Origin: Rhizobium nepotum 39/7 | GTDB lineage: Bacteria; Pseudomonadota; Alphaproteobacteria; Rhizobiales; Rhizobiaceae | Direction of reading: 5' to 3' | DNA: 64,000 nt | Assembly (NCBI RefSeq): GCF_000949865.1 | Contig: NZ_JWJH01000001.1 | Coordinates: forward strand, 62,001 to 126,000 | Shown here: in pieces, positions 46,205 to 54,824 of the stretch | Numbering within the stretch: the stretch's first letter is position 1 | Layout: every line of letters starts with the position of its first letter | Notes under the pieces: model-generated | The model's input: only the letters and a program-made list of their open reading frames with translations | Databases searched by the model: none | What the model was told of the DNA's origin: nothing | Made by a program: the position numbers and the translations under genes

Positions 46205-47397
46205 CTTTCTCTCCTGTCCTCGGCGTCTGCCCAGCCGGGCGCCAGCCGGACATATTTGATTGCGCGGCGATGATAGGTGTAGCTCGCGTGCAGCGTACCG
46301 TCCGGTGCCTCCAGAAGCCATGGATAGGACATTTCCAGATTGCGGCCGTCCGTCGAATCGTTCGACAGGCAGGTGCCCGGCCCGCCCTCGATCAGAATTC
46401 GGGCAGGAAAGCTGCGCCCGTCGTCATCGGACAGGCAGATGGAGACTGGCGCGCGCGGCACGCCCCAGACGGGCACGCATCCGCCGCTCGGATCGGCATC
46501 CGGCCTGTCGTCATCCTCGCCCAGCTCGTCATAAAGCGAGGCGCGCCTGTCGCTCGATTGCGCGGCGTTAACGGGGTTGCAGATCATTGCCAGCCTGCCG
46601 TCACCGAGCCTGATCGCGGCGATGGAGGAATTGTTGTTCGGCACGTCGGTCGGTTGCGGCTCTGCCCATGAGCGGCCGCCATCGGCGCTTTCCGTGCGGT
46701 AGACGAAATCGGCCTGACGGCGGCGGAAAAAAGCGGAGTATTGCGTATCCGCGCCCGCAACCGGGCTCATATGCACGCAGCCGGTCGAGCCCGGCAGTTC
46801 CTGCAATTGCCATGTCGCGCCATTGTCCTGGGATATGCCGAGCGCTGCCGTGTCGTGGCTGCCGTTCCATTTCTGGCCGGGGCGCTGGACGCAGCGGAAG
46901 ATCGGCAGCAACCAGGCGCCGTCATCGCGGATGCGGAGCGGTGCGCGCACGAAACAGCCTTTCGGAAGATCGAGAAAACGGCCTTCATCGGAGGACAGTT
47001 TTTCCGGTGCAGCCGGGTCGCGGACGACCCGCGCCATGCGGATGCGGCATTCGTCCTGATTGCCGGAGGGCTGGGAGGTATGAAACAGCCAGAGAACGCC
47101 GTCCGGAGCGTTGAAAAGAACCGGGTTTTGCTCGGAATGGGCAGGGTCTTGGCTCAGGCGTTGCGGTGTGCCCCAGCGGGTTGCACCTGATGTCAACACC
47201 GACGCGAAGATCGAGATATCTGATTTTCCCTCCAGCGTGCCGCCGAACCATGCGCAAAACAGGGTGCCGTCATCAGCCAAGTGCAGGAAGCTCGCATGGT
47301 TCTGGATCATCGGTGACGGCAGGAACGCTTCGTGCCGGTTTTCTGAAACGGCATGGATGGCTCCGGTCATGGCGTGATCGATGTCATCAGGGGTCAT
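46201..47397 (-). CDS. Sialidase-like BNR-repeat protein (BNR_2 domain)
   Basis: A 398-residue six-bladed propeller-type protein: an N-terminal BNR_2 landmark ([37 protein letters not shown]), Asp-box repeats ([37 protein letters not shown]) and a C-terminal [25 protein letters not shown] is spaced 8 bases before the ATG. There is no signal peptide, so it acts in the cytoplasm, unlike most sialidases. The fold releases sialic acids, Kdo or other ulosonic acids in known enzymes; some relatives have other activities. Cotranscription with PdxA and iron-ADH genes suggests it frees the acid sugar that the pathway degrades. Confidence 0.82.
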   Translation of the reverse strand: MTPDDIDHAMTGAIHAVSENRHEAFLPSPMIQNHASFLHLADDGTLFCAWFGGTLEGKSDISIFASVLTSGATRWGTPQRLSQDPAHSEQNPVLFNAPDGVLWLFHTSQPSGNQDECRIRMARVVRDPAAPEKLSSDEGRFLDLPKGCFVRAPLRIRDDGAWLLPIFRCVQRPGQKWNGSHDTAALGISQDNGATWQLQELPGSTGCVHMSPVAGADTQYSAFFRRRQADFVYRTESADGGRSWAEPQPTDVPNNNSSIAAIRLGDGRLAMICNPVNAAQSSDRRASLYDELGEDDDRPDADPSGGCVPVWGVPRAPVSICLSDDDGRSFPARILIEGGPGTCLSNDSTDGRNLEMSYPWLLEAPDGTLHASYTYHRRAIKYVRLAPGWADAEDRRER

Positions 47398-47719
47398 CGT
47401 GGTCTCCTCTTGCCTGATGGAAATGACATATTCGAAAAGTTGTCAAGTTTATTTGATAAAAATTTTGCGTGGAAATTTTTCGATTATAGCATCTATCTAA
47501 TTGTTTTTCTTTGGTAAAATAAGGAATATCTTTTCGAATAAAAAATGCTAATGAAAAATAAATTGACAAAAAACGTTTGAGCGTCAATGCTCTGCTTACG
47601 GATGGAGGAAACAATCATCCGCACGCCATGCTCCTGAATGAAGGGGACGGGTTATTTTTTAGATAACCCTTGCGGCGCGCCGCCATGTTGCTGAATTTCT
47701 GATCTGGGAGGAGAACGGA
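47398..47719. promoter_or_regulatory. Divergent AT-rich promoter region with inverted repeats
   Basis: These 322 bp separate the BNR operon (minus) from the importer operon (plus) and are far more AT-rich than the genes. TATTCGAAAAG (47429-47439) and CTTTTCGAATA (47530-47540) are exact inverted copies 90 bp apart, and a partial copy (ATTTTTCGATTATA) lies between them near 47475. One TTGACA hexamer at about 47562 could be a -35 element for the importer operon, but its -10 is weak. The repeats are candidate regulator sites, possibly with looping. GGGAGGAG precedes the binding-protein ATG. No ORF of substance is seen. Confidence 0.5.
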
Positions 47720-49228
47720 ATGAAGAAGTCATTGATTGCGGGCGCCCTGGCCATGGGTTGCCTCAGCGCCGCCGTATCGCCGGCGTTTTCGGCGTCGGGG
47801 CCGATCAAGATCGTGCTGGCGGAAGAGGCGGACCTGCTCGAACCTTGCATGGCGACCCGCTCCAACATCGGCCGTATCATCATGGAGAACGTCAGCGAGA
47901 CGCTGACGGAGCTTGATGTGCGCGGCAAGAACGGCGTGCAGCCGCGCCTCGCTGAAAAATGGGAACAGAATGCGGACGGAAGCTGGCGTTTCCATCTGCG
48001 TGAGGGTGTGAAGTTTTCCGACGGCACAGCCTTCGACGCCAAGGATGTCAAGCATAGCTTCGAGCGCATCATGAGCGACAAGAACGCCTGCGAATCCCGC
48101 CGTTATTTCGGCGGTATGAGCGTTACCCCGACAATCGTCGACGACCACACGATCGACTTCAAAACCGAACCGGCCCAGCCGATTCTTCCGCTGTTGATGT
48201 CGCTCGTCACCATCGTTCCTGAAGAAACCAAGATGGAATTCATCCGCGAGCCTGTCGGCACCGGACCTTACAAGCTGACCAACTGGACGCCGGGCCAGCA
48301 GATCGTTCTGACCGCGCGCGACGATTATTGGGGCACCAAGCCGCAGGTGACGGAGGCGACCTATCTTTTCCGCGCCGATCCTTCGGTGCGCGCCGCCATG
48401 GTGCAGACCGGCGAGGCCGATCTTTCGCCTTCCATTTCCCAGCTTGACGCCACAAATGCAAAGACCGACTTCTCCTATCTCGACAGCGAGACGGTCTATA
48501 TGCGCCTCGATCACAACATCGCGCCGCTGAACGATGTTCGGGTGCGCCGCGCGCTCAATCTCGCCATCGATCGGCAAGCCTTCCTCGGTACGCTGGTTCC
48601 CGAAGGTGCTGTGCTGGCCACCGCGCTCGTTCCGCCGACTACGCTTGGCTGGAACCCCGACGTCAAGGTGTTCCCCTATGATCCCGAGAGCGCAAAGAAG
48701 CTGCTTGAGGAAGCCAAGGCTGCCGGCGTGAAGGTGGATACGCCGATCACCGTCATCGCACGCACGGCGAACTTTCCGAACGTCACCGAGATCATGGAAG
48801 CGATCCAGCAACAATTGCAGGAAGTCGGCTTCAAGATCGATCTGAAATTCGTGGAAGTGGCCGAACACGAAAGCTACTATTCCAAGCCATTCAAGGAAGG
48901 CCGGGGACCGCAGATCGTCGCCGCCATGCACGATAATTCCAAGGGTGACCCGTCCTTCACCATGTTCTTCAAATATGCCACCAAGGGCACGCAGTCCGGC
49001 TTTTCGGACCCCAAGGTGGACGACCTGATCGAACGTGCATCCGCAGCCGTCGGTGACGAGCGCGCCAAGCTCTGGTCCGAACTCATCGCCTACCTGCACG
49101 ACGACGTGGTGGCGGATGTGCTGCTGTTCCACATGGTCGGCTTCTCGCGTGTCTCCGAGCGGCTGGACTTCAAGCCCACCATCGCCACCAACTCGATGCT
49201 GCAGCTTTCGGAAATCGGCATCAAGTAA
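47720..49228 (+). CDS. ABC transporter substrate-binding protein, family 5 (DppA/OppA type)
   Basis: A 502-residue periplasmic binding protein. Signal peptide at 1-25 (KKSLIAGALAMGCLSAAVSPAFSAS cut after AFS or thereabouts). Family-5 landmarks: RPRLAEKW-type PRLAEKWEQNADGSWRFHLR, GVKFSDGTAFDAKDVKHSFER, PVGTGPYKL, VRRALNLAIDRQAFL. GGGAGGAG stands upstream. Family-5 receptors bind di- and oligopeptides, opines or oligosaccharides. The enzymes nearby suggest an oligosaccharide or conjugate carrying an acid sugar rather than a plain peptide. It is the first gene of a five-gene operon running to 53664. Confidence 0.92.
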   Translation: MKKSLIAGALAMGCLSAAVSPAFSASGPIKIVLAEEADLLEPCMATRSNIGRIIMENVSETLTELDVRGKNGVQPRLAEKWEQNADGSWRFHLREGVKFSDGTAFDAKDVKHSFERIMSDKNACESRRYFGGMSVTPTIVDDHTIDFKTEPAQPILPLLMSLVTIVPEETKMEFIREPVGTGPYKLTNWTPGQQIVLTARDDYWGTKPQVTEATYLFRADPSVRAAMVQTGEADLSPSISQLDATNAKTDFSYLDSETVYMRLDHNIAPLNDVRVRRALNLAIDRQAFLGTLVPEGAVLATALVPPTTLGWNPDVKVFPYDPESAKKLLEEAKAAGVKVDTPITVIARTANFPNVTEIMEAIQQQLQEVGFKIDLKFVEVAEHESYYSKPFKEGRGPQIVAAMHDNSKGDPSFTMFFKYATKGTQSGFSDPKVDDLIERASAAVGDERAKLWSELIAYLHDDVVADVLLFHMVGFSRVSERLDFKPTIATNSMLQLSEIGIK

Positions 49229-49305
49229 AGCCTTTGTCCTATCAGCCAAAGAGCGGCGGCGGAGCTTGAGCTTCGCCGCCCTCGTTGAAAAACCGGAGGC
49301 AACCC

Positions 49306-50220
49306 ATGCTGAGCTTCATCCGAAAACGTTCCGTTGCGAGCCTGATCTCCCTGATCGGCCTTATCGTGATGGTTTTTTTCCTGTCCCGCCTGACGGGAGA
49401 CCCGGCCGCACTGTTTTTGCCGGTGGAGGCTTCGGAGGAGTTGAAGCAGCAGTTTCGCGCGCTGCATGGGCTGAACGATCCGCTGATGGTGCAGTTTCTG
49501 CGCTATGCGGGCGACGTGATGACCGGGGATCTGGGCGAATCGCTGCGAAAGGCCCGCCCGGCGCTGGATGTGGTGCTTGAGGCTTTCGTCTGGACATTGT
49601 GGCTTGCGGTGATCACCATGTCGCTGGTCACCAGCGCGGCCATCGTCGTCGGTTCGCTTGCGGCTTTCCGGTCCGGTGGCTTTTTCGACCGCATGGCCTC
49701 GACCATCTCGCTCATCGGCGCCTCTGTGCCGGATTTCTGGCTGGCGATCGTGGCGATCGTGGTATTTTCCGTCAATCTCGCCTGGCTGCCCACGTCAGGC
49801 ACGGGCTCGGTGCTGCACTGGATCTTGCCGATCTCGGTTCTGTTCGTGCGCCCCTTCGGCATCATCGTGCAGGTGGTGCGCGGCTCGATGATCGGCGCGC
49901 TGTCGTCGGCCTATGTCAAAACGGCGCGCGCCAAGGGGGTGAAATCGGGCCCGGTCATCTTCGTGCATGCCTTGCGCAACGCCATGTTGCCGGTCATCAC
50001 CGTCATCGGCGATCAGGCGGCAAGCCTCCTTAACGGTGCAGTTATCGTCGAAACCATTTTCGGATTTCCCGGTGTCGGCAAGTTGATGATCGATTCCATT
50101 CTTCAGCGTGATTTCAACGTCGTGCTGGCCGCCATTCTTATCACGGCGCTTGCGATCTTCCTGATGAACCTTCTGATCGATATCGCCTATGCGCTCCTCG
50201 ATCCGCGTATCCGGCACTGA
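49306..50220 (+). CDS. ABC transporter permease, DppB type
   Basis: A 304-residue permease with six hydrophobic segments. GGAGG at 49295-49299 fixes the ATG at 49306. The DppB family pattern shows in VMVFFLSRLTGDPA, RALHGLNDPLMVQFLRY, VPDFWLAIVAIVVF, the EAA-type loop YVKTARAKGVKSGPVIFVHALRN and IFGFPGVGKLMIDSI. It is paired with the permease at 50236 and the fused ATPase at 51152 to form a complete importer. Confidence 0.95.
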   Translation: MLSFIRKRSVASLISLIGLIVMVFFLSRLTGDPAALFLPVEASEELKQQFRALHGLNDPLMVQFLRYAGDVMTGDLGESLRKARPALDVVLEAFVWTLWLAVITMSLVTSAAIVVGSLAAFRSGGFFDRMASTISLIGASVPDFWLAIVAIVVFSVNLAWLPTSGTGSVLHWILPISVLFVRPFGIIVQVVRGSMIGALSSAYVKTARAKGVKSGPVIFVHALRNAMLPVITVIGDQAASLLNGAVIVETIFGFPGVGKLMIDSILQRDFNVVLAAILITALAIFLMNLLIDIAYALLDPRIRH

Positions 50221-50235
50221 GGAGACCGTTCAGCC

Positions 50236-51159
50236 ATGAGCCTTTTGAATGCCGAAACCGAAATCGTGGACGAACCGCCCTTTGCAACACGCATGCTGCG
50301 CATGTTGTGGGCCGATAAATTTGCGCTCTGCGCCGCGATCTTCCTTATCGTCATCGTCATCCTTGCCTTTGTCGGACCGGCATGGCTCGGCGATCTGGCG
50401 ACGAAACAGAACCTGCGCGGACGTAACCTTGCTCCGTTCGACTGGCAGCGCGAGTGGTATTTCTGGCTGGGGGCGGATGCGCTCGGGCGCTCGCTCTTCG
50501 CGCGTATCGTCGCCGCCACGCAAAACACGATGATGATCGCCGCCGGCGCCGTTCTTCTCTCCGCCGTAACCGGCACCGTGCTCGGCCTGATCGCGGGTTT
50601 TTCCTCCGCCCGCACCGGGCAGATCATCATGCGGCTCGCGGATGTGATCATGTCGTTTCCGTCGTTACTGATCGCGGTCATCGTGCTCTATCTGCTTGGT
50701 TCCTCCATCCTCAACCTGATGCTGGTGCTGGCGATCACCCGCATCCCGGTTTACATACGCACCACAAGGGCGGAGGTGCTGGAGGTGCGGGAACGCATGT
50801 TCGTGCAGGCGGCACGCGTGATGGGCGCATCGGGAAAACGTATCCTGTTCCGGCACATCCTGCCCGTCGTGCTGCCGACGTTGACGACACTTGCAACGCT
50901 TGATTTCGCCTATGTGATGCTGGCGGAAAGCGCGCTGTCTTTCCTCGGCATCGGCATTCAGCCGCCGGAAATTACCTGGGGCCTGATGATCTCGCAGGGG
51001 CGGCAATACCTCACCAATGCCTGGTGGCTGTCCTTCTGGCCGGGTCTTGCCATCATCCTCACCACCCTGTCGCTCAACCTGCTTTCCAACTGGCTGCGCA
51101 TCGCGCTCGACCCCGTGCAGCGCTGGCGGCTGGAAATGAAAGGCCGCAAGCATGGCTGA
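50236..51159 (+). CDS. ABC transporter permease, DppC type
   Basis: A 307-residue permease with the OppC_N region at the start (WADKFALCAAIFLIVIVILA), WLGADALGRSLFARIVAATQ, the docking loop YIRTTRAEVLEVRERMFVQA, and SFLGIGIQPPEITWGLMIS near the C-terminus, all typical of DppC. GAGGAG precedes the ATG by about 11 bases. It overlaps the ATPase gene by 8 bp, so expression is coupled. Confidence 0.95.
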   Translation: MSLLNAETEIVDEPPFATRMLRMLWADKFALCAAIFLIVIVILAFVGPAWLGDLATKQNLRGRNLAPFDWQREWYFWLGADALGRSLFARIVAATQNTMMIAAGAVLLSAVTGTVLGLIAGFSSARTGQIIMRLADVIMSFPSLLIAVIVLYLLGSSILNLMLVLAITRIPVYIRTTRAEVLEVRERMFVQAARVMGASGKRILFRHILPVVLPTLTTLATLDFAYVMLAESALSFLGIGIQPPEITWGLMISQGRQYLTNAWWLSFWPGLAIILTTLSLNLLSNWLRIALDPVQRWRLEMKGRKHG

Positions 51160-52795
51160 CCATCTTCTCGACGTGCGCAACCTTTCCGTGGAGTTTCACA
51201 CCGCAAGCGGTGTCGTTCACGCGGTGAAGGACGTTTCCTACCACATCGACCGTGGCGAAACGCTGGCGATCCTTGGCGAAAGCGGCTCGGGCAAATCGGT
51301 GTCGGCCTCGGCCATCATGAACCTCATCGACATGCCGCCCGGGCGTATCAGCGGCGGCCAGATATTGCTTGAGGGCAAAGACCTTCTGACAATGCCGGCC
51401 GAGGCGCGTCGCGAGATCAACGGCCGGCGCGTCGCCATGATTTTTCAGGATCCGCTCAGCCACCTCAACCCCGTCTATACTGTTGGTTGGCAAATCCGCG
51501 AGGCGATGACCGCCCATGGAATGGACAAGGCAAAGGCTGAAACGGAGGCGAAACGGCTCGTCGCGCGCGTTGGTATTCCCGATCCGGACGGGGCCTTGAA
51601 GAAATATCCGCACGAATTTTCCGGTGGCCAGCGCCAGCGTGTGATGATTGCCATGGCTCTGGCGCTCAGACCCGATCTGTTGATCGCCGACGAGCCCACC
51701 ACAGCGCTTGACGTGACGGTGCAGGCCGAGGTGCTGTCGCTGCTCAAGGAATTGCAGCGCGAAACCGGCATGGCCGTGCTCATCATCACCCACGATCTCG
51801 GCGTCGTCGCCGAAATCGCCGACCGGGTGGTGGTGATGGAAAAGGGTGTGCTGGTGGAGACCGGCACGGTTCGCGAGGTCTACCGCAATCCGCAGCATCC
51901 CTACACCCGCAAGCTCATCAGTGCTGCACCCGGCAGGGGCGAAATGCATGAGCCGCAAGCTGCCGGCGAACCGCTTCTTCGCGTGCGTGACGTGCGTAAG
52001 CGCTACGGCGCGTTCGAGGCGCTAAAGGGTGTTTCTTTCGATCTGATGGCCGGCGAAACCATCGCCGTCGTCGGCGAAAGCGGTTCAGGCAAATCGACGC
52101 TCGCGCGCATTCTGCTGCGGCTTGACGAGCCAGATGCGGGCAGCGCCGAATGGAAGGGGCGTGACCTCTTCAAGCTTTCGCCTGCGGAACTTTTCGCGCT
52201 CAGGCGTGATCTGCAGATGGTGTTTCAGGACCCCACCCAGTCGCTCAATCCCCGCATGACCGTGTTTCAGCTGATCTCCGAAGCCTGGGTCATCCATCCG
52301 GACATATTGCCCAAGGCAAGATGGCGCGAGCGGGTTACGGAATTGCTGCATCAGGTCGGCCTTTCGCCTGAACATATGCGCCGTTATCCGCACCAGTTCT
52401 CCGGCGGTCAGCGGCAGCGGATCGCCATCGCCCGCGCTTTGGCGCTGGAGCCGAAGCTCATCATCTGCGACGAGGCGGTCTCGGCGCTTGACGTGTCGGT
52501 TCAGGCGCAGGTCATAGCGCTTCTGGACAAGCTGCGTCGCGAAATGGGTCTTTCCTTCATCTTCATCGCGCATGACCTGCCGGTGGTTCGGGATTTTGCC
52601 GATCGCGTCATGGTGATGCAGCGGGGCGAAGTGGTGGAATTCGACACGGTCCGGCAGGTTTTCGAGGCGCCACGCGAGGCCTATACCCGTGCGCTTCTTT
52701 CGGCCAGCCTCGATCCGGACCCCGATATGCAGTCCACGCATCGTTTGGCCGACGTCGGCCACACTATTGGAAATCCAAGCGGAGTTCTTTCATGA
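51152..52795 (+). CDS. ABC transporter ATPase, DppD-DppF fusion
   Basis: A 547-residue protein carrying both ATPase domains of a Dpp-type importer in one chain. Domain 1 (about 1-255): Walker A GESGSGKSV, signature FSGGQRQRVMIAMALA, Walker B LLIADEPTTALD, plus the oligopeptide-transporter tail NPQHPYTRKLISAAP. Domain 2 (about 270-547): GESGSGKSTLARIL, FSGGQRQRIAIARALA, LIICDEAVSALD. Note DEA instead of DEP in the second Walker B, which is common in DppF. It starts inside the preceding gene, and its stop overlaps the aldolase start (ATGA). Confidence 0.96.
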   Translation: MADHLLDVRNLSVEFHTASGVVHAVKDVSYHIDRGETLAILGESGSGKSVSASAIMNLIDMPPGRISGGQILLEGKDLLTMPAEARREINGRRVAMIFQDPLSHLNPVYTVGWQIREAMTAHGMDKAKAETEAKRLVARVGIPDPDGALKKYPHEFSGGQRQRVMIAMALALRPDLLIADEPTTALDVTVQAEVLSLLKELQRETGMAVLIITHDLGVVAEIADRVVVMEKGVLVETGTVREVYRNPQHPYTRKLISAAPGRGEMHEPQAAGEPLLRVRDVRKRYGAFEALKGVSFDLMAGETIAVVGESGSGKSTLARILLRLDEPDAGSAEWKGRDLFKLSPAELFALRRDLQMVFQDPTQSLNPRMTVFQLISEAWVIHPDILPKARWRERVTELLHQVGLSPEHMRRYPHQFSGGQRQRIAIARALALEPKLIICDEAVSALDVSVQAQVIALLDKLRREMGLSFIFIAHDLPVVRDFADRVMVMQRGEVVEFDTVRQVFEAPREAYTRALLSASLDPDPDMQSTHRLADVGHTIGNPSGVLS

Positions 52796-53664
52796 CCAAA
52801 CATGCCTTCGTCGCGCTCGTCACCTGTTTCAACGAGGACGAAACAATCAATTACGAAGCAACCCGCGCGCAGGTGCGCCGCCAGGTGGCGGCCGGAAACA
52901 ATATCATGTGCGCCGGCACCAATGGCGATTTCACCGCGCTGACGCATGAGGAGAAGGTCCGGCTGACCGAAGAGGTGGTGGATGAGGTGGCGGGCCGCGC
53001 CAGGGTCATCGTCAATGCCGGCATGCCCGCCACTTTCGAAACCCTGCAACTTGCCAAGGCCTTCGACCGTATCGGCGTCGATGGTATTGCCGTCATCACG
53101 CCCTTCTTCATCGCCTGCACGCAGGACGGGCTGATCCGCCATTTCTCAACGGTGGCCGACGCCGTCGAAACACCGGTCTATCTCTACGATATTCCGGCAA
53201 GAACCCAGAACCACATAGAGCCGGAAACCGCGCGCAAACTCGCGGCCCATGGCAATATCGCCGGCATCAAGGATTCCGGCGGCGCACAGCAGACGCTGGA
53301 GGCTTATCTTCAGGTGGCAAAGGAAATGCCCGGTTTCGAGGTCTATTCCGGTCCGGATCATCTCGTTCTCTGGTCGTTGCAGAACGGTGCCGCAGGCTGC
53401 ATCTCTGGCCTCGGCAACGCGCTACCGGATGTTCTCGCTGGCATTCTCAGCGCCTTCAACACGGGCGATATCGCCGAGGCGGAACGCCAGCAGTCGATTT
53501 ATACCGCCTTTCGCACCGATCTCTACGCACTCGGTTTTGCGCCTGCCATGGTCAAGCGCTCGCTCTACCTCCAGGACCCATCCGTCGGCGCCAGCCGGCA
53601 ACCCGCCCTGCTGCCGGATCAGGAACAGGATAAACAGATCCTGGAAATCTTACGGCGTTATTAA
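52792..53664 (+). CDS. Dihydrodipicolinate synthase/N-acetylneuraminate lyase family aldolase
   Basis: A 290-residue TIM-barrel class I aldolase. The Schiff-base lysine (Lys160 in AGIKDSGG) and catalytic tyrosine (Tyr132 in YLYDIPAR) are present. The GTTGE-type loop reads GTNGDF near residue 43. DapA itself would be a housekeeping gene; a member that closes a transport and catabolic operon is more likely a 2-keto-3-deoxy-acid lyase giving pyruvate plus an aldehyde. In this locus the aldehyde could be the four-carbon acid handled by the iron ADH, DUF1537 kinase and PdxA2. Coupled to the ATPase gene by a 4-bp overlap. Confidence 0.92.
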   Translation: MTKHAFVALVTCFNEDETINYEATRAQVRRQVAAGNNIMCAGTNGDFTALTHEEKVRLTEEVVDEVAGRARVIVNAGMPATFETLQLAKAFDRIGVDGIAVITPFFIACTQDGLIRHFSTVADAVETPVYLYDIPARTQNHIEPETARKLAAHGNIAGIKDSGGAQQTLEAYLQVAKEMPGFEVYSGPDHLVLWSLQNGAAGCISGLGNALPDVLAGILSAFNTGDIAEAERQQSIYTAFRTDLYALGFAPAMVKRSLYLQDPSVGASRQPALLPDQEQDKQILEILRRY

Positions 53665-53813
53665 CGGCTGTGACACCATGGCCGATGTGGCGCGCGCGGG
53701 TGACCGCGCCTGTCGCGCCACCTGAAAAATATCCGAAAAAATGGCTAAAAGGCGAAGCCCCTCTCCAGCCCCGGTTACGACGAACAATTTGTGACACAAA
53801 CACGAAATTCCCC

Positions 53814-53842
53814 TTGTCAGCCCCGCTATTGATGTTTATGAG
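53814..53842 (+). promoter_or_regulatory. Promoter of the tRNA-Ser gene
   Basis: TTGTCA (53814-53819), a 17-bp spacer and TATGAG (53837-53842) form a sigma70-like promoter about 30 bp upstream of the mature tRNA 5' end. The match is moderate. Confidence 0.5.
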
Positions 53843-53871
53843 GAGCGCGCAACGCAAGCGTTCGCGCATGC

Positions 53872-53961
53872 GGAGAGGTGGCAGAGTGGTCGAATGCACC
53901 GCACTCGAAATGCGGCATACCTGCAAGGGTATCGTGGGTTCGAATCCCACCCTCTCCGCCA
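53872..53961 (+). tRNA. tRNA-Ser (anticodon CGA)
   Basis: A class II tRNA of 90 bases including an encoded CCA (53959-53961). The acceptor arm pairs GGAGAGG (53872-53878) with CCTCTCC (53951-53957), discriminator base G. The anticodon stem CCGCA/TGCGG encloses the loop CTCGAAA, giving anticodon CGA, which reads UCG serine codons. A long variable arm follows, then the T-loop GGTTCGAATCC. Serine tRNAs are frequent integration sites; downstream gene content does change character, but no duplicated 3' end was seen in the window. Confidence 0.97.
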
Positions 53962-54098
53962 TAATTTGCCTTGGTTGCCAAGCAATTCTGACGGTGTTCA
54001 ACCGTATTCATCTCGCGGCTCAGCCACAGTGCTGGACCCAAAAATTGGGCTTCCTTACCGATAAATTATTCCATGCGCTACCAAACTGAGATGGACGT

Positions 54099-54343
54099 AT
54101 GAAGAAGAGCGATTTGCAGCTTGATTTACGTCACTACGACTTTCGCGACCCACGTTACGCAAAGCGCGCCGACGCCCGCAACTGCTTTTGCTGCACCCTT
54201 CGCCCAGCTCTGAGCTTGTAGCGGAACCGATATTCATCGGAGATCAGGATGGCGACGATCCCGAAAATTGGGATGTCGGGAAGTGCAGGTTCATATCCCC
54301 CATTGCCTCTCGCGGCAGAGGCGCTATCATAATTGTGTTGTAG
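54099..54343 (+). pseudogene. Possible broken small gene downstream of the tRNA
   Basis: An ATG frame at 54099 codes for about 40 residues (KKSDLQLDLRHYDFRDPRYA...) and ends near 54224. A second frame, shifted, runs open through 54188-54343 and reads like real protein (ELVAEPIFIGDQDGDDPENW). The two could be halves of one gene separated by a frameshift, or just unrelated short frames. No family recognised. The rest of 53962-54364 shows nothing else. Confidence 0.25.
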
Positions 54344-54364
54344 GAGCTTTGGGAGGAGCGATAC

Positions 54365-54736
54365 GTGAGACGGATGTGGCCAGACGAATTTGCCTTTCTG
54401 CTTGATGGTGCGGAAGAGGTTGACCTGCATATTCCAGCGGTGGCGCACGACGATAGTTCGCCCGGAGAAGCGATATCCAAGAAGGCCTTGAAAGCCCGCA
54501 TCAGTCAGCAGGATTTTGAGAAGATCTGGCCTCTGGCAGAGTCTCGTTATCGGCTGAAAGGGAGGTTTTCGGGCAAGGCGATTACGCTGATCGCCAACAA
54601 CCCTCATTACCAGAAATGGCATCCCTCCGACGGTGGCAGCGTCGAGAGCGTGTCCGATAGCGGTCAGAAATACACGACGCGCTATGTGATCGTGCACTTT
54701 CTCGTTGATGATGTTCGCGAGTCTGTCGAAGCCTGA
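54365..54736 (+). CDS. Hypothetical protein
   Basis: A 123-residue acidic protein starting at GTG 54365, chosen because GGAGGA at 54352-54357 lies 7 bases upstream. It has no signal peptide or membrane segment. A DEFAFLLDGAEEVDLHIP beginning is followed by a mixed alpha/beta sequence ending HFLVDDVRESVEA. No family recognised. An overlapping frame on the other strand (54155-54697) is less likely to be coding, since it has no ribosome-binding site and an atypical composition. It lies between the tRNA gene and a LysR gene, in a region that looks like acquired DNA. Confidence 0.5.
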   Translation: MRRMWPDEFAFLLDGAEEVDLHIPAVAHDDSSPGEAISKKALKARISQQDFEKIWPLAESRYRLKGRFSGKAITLIANNPHYQKWHPSDGGSVESVSDSGQKYTTRYVIVHFLVDDVRESVEA

Positions 54737-54824
54737 AGCCCGCAGGGACGGTTCTTGCCAGCGATTGGTTATTGACCCCGAAAGAGATTGACCTTGTCTG
54801 CAAGGGCTCCTTCGGGGTTGTCTC

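Noticed and set aside
47729-49249. 506-codon open frame on the minus strand
   Set aside because: Antisense to the DppA-type gene; composition (many His/Arg/Gly) is typical of a shadow frame.
53670-54089. Plus-strand open frame running across the tRNA-Ser gene
   Set aside because: It reads straight through a structurally perfect tRNA and has no family signal.
54155-54697. 180-codon minus-strand frame opposite the hypothetical gene at 54365
   Set aside because: No ribosome-binding site and no recognisable domain; the plus-strand frame has GGAGGA at ideal spacing. Not fully excluded.
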